NCBI GenBank assembly: GCA_963973455.1
Contig: CAXAZF010000006.1
Coordinates: 62,001-126,000 of the forward strand
Length of the DNA stretch: 64,000 bases
Reading direction: 5' to 3'
From: Marixanthomonas sp002364245
Lineage (GTDB): Bacteria > Bacteroidota > Bacteroidia > Flavobacteriales > Flavobacteriaceae
In this document: positions 60,620-64,000 of the stretch, piece by piece
Layout: every line of letters starts with the position of its first letter
Numbering within the stretch: position 1 is the stretch's first letter
The notes under the pieces: model-generated
What the model saw: the letters and a program-made list of their open reading frames with translations, nothing else
Told to the model about the DNA's origin: nothing
Databases searched by the model: none
Made by a program: the position numbers and the translations under genes

Positions 60620-60647
60620 AAAGGGGCTTTTTTCAGCCCCTTTTTTT
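60620..60647 (-). terminator. Terminator after the HMA protein gene
   Basis: AAAGGGGCT pairs with AGCCCCTTT across a T-rich loop, 16 bases past the minus-strand HMA gene. T tracts exist on both strands; by position it most likely ends the metal-related minus-strand unit. Confidence 0.7.
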
Positions 60648-60662
60648 ATTTCTTATACCAAT

Positions 60663-61034
60663 CTATTGACCATTATCACTTTCTCCTGTGTGGTCATCTT
60701 TTATAGCTTCATCTCTATATTTACAACAAGGGTGAACACTATTGTAAGCTTCATCCGTAGCTTTTAAATCTTCTACGTCGTGCCCTACTGCTAAGATATT
60801 CTCTTTAATAGCATCTAAATTGGTTTTCTTTTCGTTATAAATTAGTTGAAGCTCATGAGTTTGCACGTCCCAAATTGCACTTTTTACACCTTTGGTTTTT
60901 ATACTTGCTTTCTCTATTCTTTCTTTACACATACCACAAACGCCATCAACCTCTAAAGAAGTCCTTGCGTTTTTATTCTGTGCAAAAGTTACTGTTGTGA
61001 TTAGCAAAATGAATATACTTATTGCTTTTTTCAT
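60663..61034 (-). CDS. Exported heavy-metal-associated (HMA) domain protein
   Basis: 123 aa. Signal peptide MKKAISIFILLITTVTFAQ, then a ferredoxin-like HMA domain with the metal site GVCGMCKERI (Cys33, Cys36). The domain end IKENILAVGHDVEDLKA is followed by a tail containing HPCCKYRDE (Cys103, Cys104) and an acidic end. It should bind Cu(I) or a similar soft metal in the periplasm. It lies 23 bases after the TonB receptor gene in the same direction, so receptor and HMA protein form an operon. Confidence 0.85.
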   Translation of the reverse strand: MKKAISIFILLITTVTFAQNKNARTSLEVDGVCGMCKERIEKASIKTKGVKSAIWDVQTHELQLIYNEKKTNLDAIKENILAVGHDVEDLKATDEAYNSVHPCCKYRDEAIKDDHTGESDNGQ

Positions 61035-61057
61035 CTTTTATTATTTTTTATAAATTA

Positions 61058-63297
61058 TTATTTAATACTAAATCTTAAACCTGCATAATATAGGCTTCCA
61101 AAAATTGGACCATATACAAATGTACTGTCAAAGTTTGGACCAAAAGGATTGTCAGCCCCTAAAATAGGGCTGTTCTGTCTTACATTGGTTATATTCTCAC
61201 CTCCTATATATATTTCAAATTTTGGTGAAAATACTTTGGTTACTTGCGCGTTCACCGTATTTACGTTGGGTGAAAAATTTGGCAATTGAAACTCTATCGG
61301 ATTGTTTTGTGTAGAAGGAAACCGTTGTTTACCTAACCAATTGTAGGTAACATCAAATTTCCATTTACTATTGTTTTTAACAGGTGTTTCGTAAGATGCA
61401 TTTGCAAAAAAACGATGTTGTGCCGTTAAAGGTTTAATTTTTTTACCCGTTTGATACTTCGTTTTTATATCGTAATACTTATAAGCTAGGCGCGTATTAA
61501 AACCTGTAAATGGGTTATAATTAAATTCGGTTTGAAAACTGTTTGCAAAACTTTCATTTTCTAAATTGTAAAAACTAATTTCTTGAGAGTTTTCCCAATC
61601 TACCACTACTTGATTTTGAAAATCAGTTCTATAAAAATCAAACGTTATATCTGCTTTCTTTCCAAATAGATTAAACCCTTGAAGATAGGACACGCCATAG
61701 TTCCAAGCAATTTCTGGATCCAAACCATATATATTTCCTTCAGCAGAAGAATTGATAATAATATTTCTGGAAGTAGCGAAAAGGTTTTGGTTTTCTGCAA
61801 ATATGTTTGCTGAGCGTTTCCCCCTTCCTATAGAGGCTCTAAAGGCAGATTTTTCCCAAGGTGTATATTTTGCATGTATTCTTGGTGTTATAAAAACCCC
61901 TAACCTATTATGGTTATCAACACGCAAGCCTGCAGTAACATTAATATCCTCTAAATCATCAAAGTTATATTCAAAAAAGGCGCCTATTGAATTATCTATG
62001 CGATTAAAAGAAGTGGTTTCCACCAACTCATCATACTTATCATAAGTAAAACTGACTCCAGTTTTAATTTTACGTCGCGAATCACTAATAATTGAATTAT
62101 AAGTGAAATTTGAATAGATGCTGCTGTGTTCAATATTATAGGTTCGTAAACCAAAATAAGAGTTCTGTTGATGGTTGCTTATCGCAAATTGCAAACCGGC
62201 ACTTCGCCAAGGTAGTTCTGGATTTACATACCCAAATTTACCCGAAAAGTCGTACCGTTCGGTTTCAATTTCGCTTCCCCAAGCATTGTTGGTTAGCTTA
62301 TCGGTATCTGGATCAAAATCCAACTCTCCAGTTTGCTTTTCATCATTAAGATATCTCACATTTAAGAAACCTACAAAACCATTTTCGGTATCGGTATATT
62401 GCCAGCGGTTCATTACATTAACCTGATTGTATAGGGGCATATCTAAAAAGTTATCATGATTTACATCATGTTTTTCTTGATGTGTGTTCCCGTGCAAATA
62501 AACACCTGTACTCCACCTATCACTTACTTTGGTGTTATAATGTGTATTTAACTCGAATCGCTGACTGCTAGCTCCATATAGATTAACAAAGAGCTTATCA
62601 TCTTTTGTAGGCTTTTGTAGTTCTGCGTTAATTTGTCCCGCAATACTTTCATAACCATTTACAACACTTCCAGCGCCTTTGGTTATTTGTATGCTTTCCA
62701 CCCAAGTACCTGGCGTAAACGTTAATCCATAAGCTTGCGCCGCTCCTCTTACCGTAGGAATATTTTCCATAGCAATAAGGATGTATGGACTTGTTAAGCC
62801 CAGCATTTTTATCTGTCTGGTTCCAGAAAAATAGCATCGGCAAAATTTACGTCAATAGAAGGATTGGTTTCAAAGCTTTCAGCTAAGTTACAACAGGCTG
62901 CTTTAAGTAATTCGTCACTACTTACATTAATTACATTTTGAGCTTCTATGTAAGACCTTGAAGTTGCTTTTTTTCTGGCAACTAGTTTTACTTCGTCTAA
63001 ACTACTCTTGGGACTTAAAGTTGCTTTCAATTTTTTTGTGGGATTTACCACATCTAAAGTATCTGAAGTAAACCCTACATAACTCACTATAAGTTTTTTG
63101 TACGATTTTTTATATGGGATTGAAAATTTTCCGTCAAAATCGGTTACTACCCCCACTTCTGTATCGAGCCAATATACATTAGCCCCTAAAAGTGGTTTAT
63201 TTGTTTCCCCCTCATAAACAACACCTTCTACTTGATTTTGAGAAAATGTAAGTATAGGGAGGAAAGATATAACTAAAGTTATTATTATATTTTTCAT
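61058..63297 (-). pseudogene. TonB-dependent receptor interrupted by a frameshift
   Basis: The first 162 codons (from the ATG at 63297) give a signal peptide, a CarboxypepD_reg domain (VEGVVYEGETNKPLLGANVY) and the start of the plug (SFETNPSIDVNFADA), then hit a stop right after. In another frame the plug resumes as SGTRQIKMLGLTSPYILI and the whole barrel follows to 61058, ending YYAGLRFSIK. The shift falls at a run of five A residues (plus strand) at 62827-62831; 2240 bases is not a multiple of three. Apart from that the receptor, about 745 aa, looks complete. The neighbouring HMA and HYC_CC_PP genes suggest a metal, perhaps copper, as substrate. Confidence 0.88.
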
Positions 63298-63332
63298 TAT
63301 TTAATTTATAAATTTTATGGATAGGCTTCTAG

Positions 63333-63376
63333 AAGATAGCTTCTCAAGTCTTTGAAAAAGAAAAGAGAACTATCTT
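63333..63376. repeat. Inverted repeat upstream of the TonB receptor gene
   Basis: AAGATAGCTTCTC and GAGAACTATCTT are complementary apart from one bulged base, with a 19-nt loop. It lies in the 99-base gap between the HYC_CC_PP gene and the receptor start. No T tract follows on the minus strand, so it is more likely a regulatory or processing structure than a terminator. Confidence 0.5.
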
Positions 63377-63396
63377 GATTTCATAAAATTTAAAAA

Positions 63397-63816
63397 TCAA
63401 ATTAAAAAGTCTTGATGGAAAACTTGAAAGTCACGCACCAAAATAGGTGGAATGTAATGTCTATGAGGAACAACCTGTCTTGACGAGCTTTCAAAAATGT
63501 AGGAATACGATTCTGTAAAGGCTAATAAAAATAATTGCTGATGATAATCTAAATCATCAAATTTTTTATGAATGATCACTTCTTGCCCCTCTACTTTGTC
63601 TATTACATCATCACAACAATCGGGTTGTGTAACGATGGTTTCTTTAGAAGAATTAGAACAAGGTTCATTAGAGCATTTTTCTACTTGGGTAAAAACAGCC
63701 GAATCAATAAGGAATCCACTACAAAAATGTTTTTTTATAGTAAAAGAACTAGTTGACAATAAAATTAATACTGCCAATAGAAAAGAAAAAAAACTATGTA
63801 GAAATTTTAGTTTCAC
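63397..63816 (-). CDS. HYC_CC_PP family protein
   Basis: 139 aa from a GTG at 63816; an in-frame stop lies just upstream, so no ATG is possible. A hydrophobic leader (FFSFLLAVLILLSTSS) is followed by the three features that name the family: H30-F-C32, the pair Cys67-Cys68 in PDCCDD, and P123-P124 in YIPPILVRDFQVFHQ. The function is unknown, but the Cys/His set and the placement ahead of a TonB receptor and an HMA protein suggest metal handling. A TAnnTTTG box ends 4 bases before the GTG. Confidence 0.8.
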   Translation of the reverse strand: MKLKFLHSFFSFLLAVLILLSTSSFTIKKHFCSGFLIDSAVFTQVEKCSNEPCSNSSKETIVTQPDCCDDVIDKVEGQEVIIHKKFDDLDYHQQLFLLAFTESYSYIFESSSRQVVPHRHYIPPILVRDFQVFHQDFLI

Positions 63817-63820
63817 GATG

Positions 63821-63828
63821 CAAATTTA
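63821..63828 (-). promoter_or_regulatory. -7 promoter box, 4 nt before the HYC_CC_PP start
   Basis: Minus-strand TAAATTTG fits TAnnTTTG exactly, with 4 bases between its G and the GTG start. Confidence 0.55.
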
Positions 63829-63886
63829 CTAAATTTCAGCTATTAAAAAACAATAGCATTAAAGGCTTATTTATTATTTTTTAGCT

Positions 63887-63894
63887 TATCTTTG
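63887..63894 (+). promoter_or_regulatory. -7 promoter box for rpsO
   Basis: TATCTTTG fits TAnnTTTG, 56 bases before the rpsO ATG. The leader is longer than at neighbouring genes, leaving room for autoregulation, as is known for S15 in other bacteria. Confidence 0.5.
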
Positions 63895-63950
63895 CCGCTT
63901 GATTACCAAAATGGTATTCAGTACATAAAAATCATTTTAATAATATTGGC

Positions 63951-64000
63951 ATGTATTTAACTGCAGAAGAGAAACAAAAATTATTCAAAAAACACGGAAA
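63951..64000 (+). CDS. rpsO: Ribosomal protein S15, N-terminal fragment at window edge
   Basis: Only the first 16 complete codons are in the window: MYLTAEEKQKLFKKHG. This matches the N-terminus of Bacteroidota S15 proteins (MYLT..., then a lysine-rich helix and KHG), which binds 16S rRNA early in 30S assembly. The promoter and the leader of about 50 bases are visible upstream. The call rests on a short stretch but fits well. Confidence 0.85.
   Translation, partial: MYLTAEEKQKLFKKHG

Noticed and set aside
62649..62843. Separate 64 aa gene on the minus strand within the TonB receptor
   Set aside because: It is a by-product of the receptor frameshift region in the third frame, without a leader or motif.

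Overview
The window reads as chromosomal DNA of a marine-type member of the Flavobacteriaceae (Bacteroidota). The evidence is low GC, promoters of the Bacteroidota type (TAnnTTTG at -7, few Shine-Dalgarno sequences), type IX secretion parts (Plug, SprT/PorT and a cargo protein with a type IX C-terminal sorting domain), a sodium-pumping Nqr complex, a TamL-type lipoprotein barrel and many short-leader lipoproteins. It is densely packed: about 65 genes, no gap above 300 bases, no tRNA or rRNA gene, no CRISPR array, no insertion sequence and no prophage that I could see.

Layout. 1-2802: msrA (cut at the left edge), a methyltransferase, two tiny genes (52 aa membrane protein, 43 aa lipoprotein) and a lipoprotein of unknown role. 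2804-4963: a secreted vanadium-haloperoxidase/PAP2 protein with a type IX sorting domain. 5088-13730: a kynurenine catabolic cluster (kynureninase, kynurenine 3-monooxygenase, RidA-type aminomuconate deaminase, esterase, aminomuconate-semialdehyde dehydrogenase, SDR, ACMS decarboxylase) interrupted by lplA on the other strand. It is followed by an unrecognised 7-TM protein, a peptide transporter and an O-methyltransferase. 17256-24305 (minus): subtilase lipoprotein, PAP2 phosphatase, TatA, M1 peptidase, a DUF6702-like protein and two tandem carboxypeptidase-regulatory-like paralogues.

24386-31855: peptidases (PepE, M15, M48), gpmI, a thioredoxin-fold lipoprotein, a HAD protein, map and a methyltransferase. 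31852-39390 (minus): apbE plus a small Nqr-linked protein in one transcription unit, and nqrABCDEF in another. ApbE attaches FMN to NqrB and NqrC, so the two units work together. 39585-52741: Plug, DUF3667, ApaG, a TANGO2-like protein, proline/P5C dehydrogenase, NUDIX, RsmG, a desaturase, an aminotransferase, PurT and the TrkAH potassium system. 52870-59610: ubiE/menG with sprT, an rRNA methyltransferase divergent from tamL, fbaA and accD. 59663-63816 (minus): a lipoprotein and a small metal-related island (HMA protein, a frameshifted TonB-dependent receptor, a HYC_CC_PP protein). The first codons of rpsO lie at the right edge.

Points most worth a second look: four genes whose -7 box sits exactly 4 nt from the start codon (predicted leaderless mRNAs); the frameshift in the TonB receptor; a long inverted repeat inside the nqr operon; AccD without its zinc-ribbon cysteines; an SDR without the catalytic Tyr/Lys; and the 7-TM protein tightly linked to the kynurenine genes. 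I found no clear defence island or obviously new multi-gene system. The best candidates for undescribed function are the 7-TM protein and the M1/DUF6702/paralogue locus.
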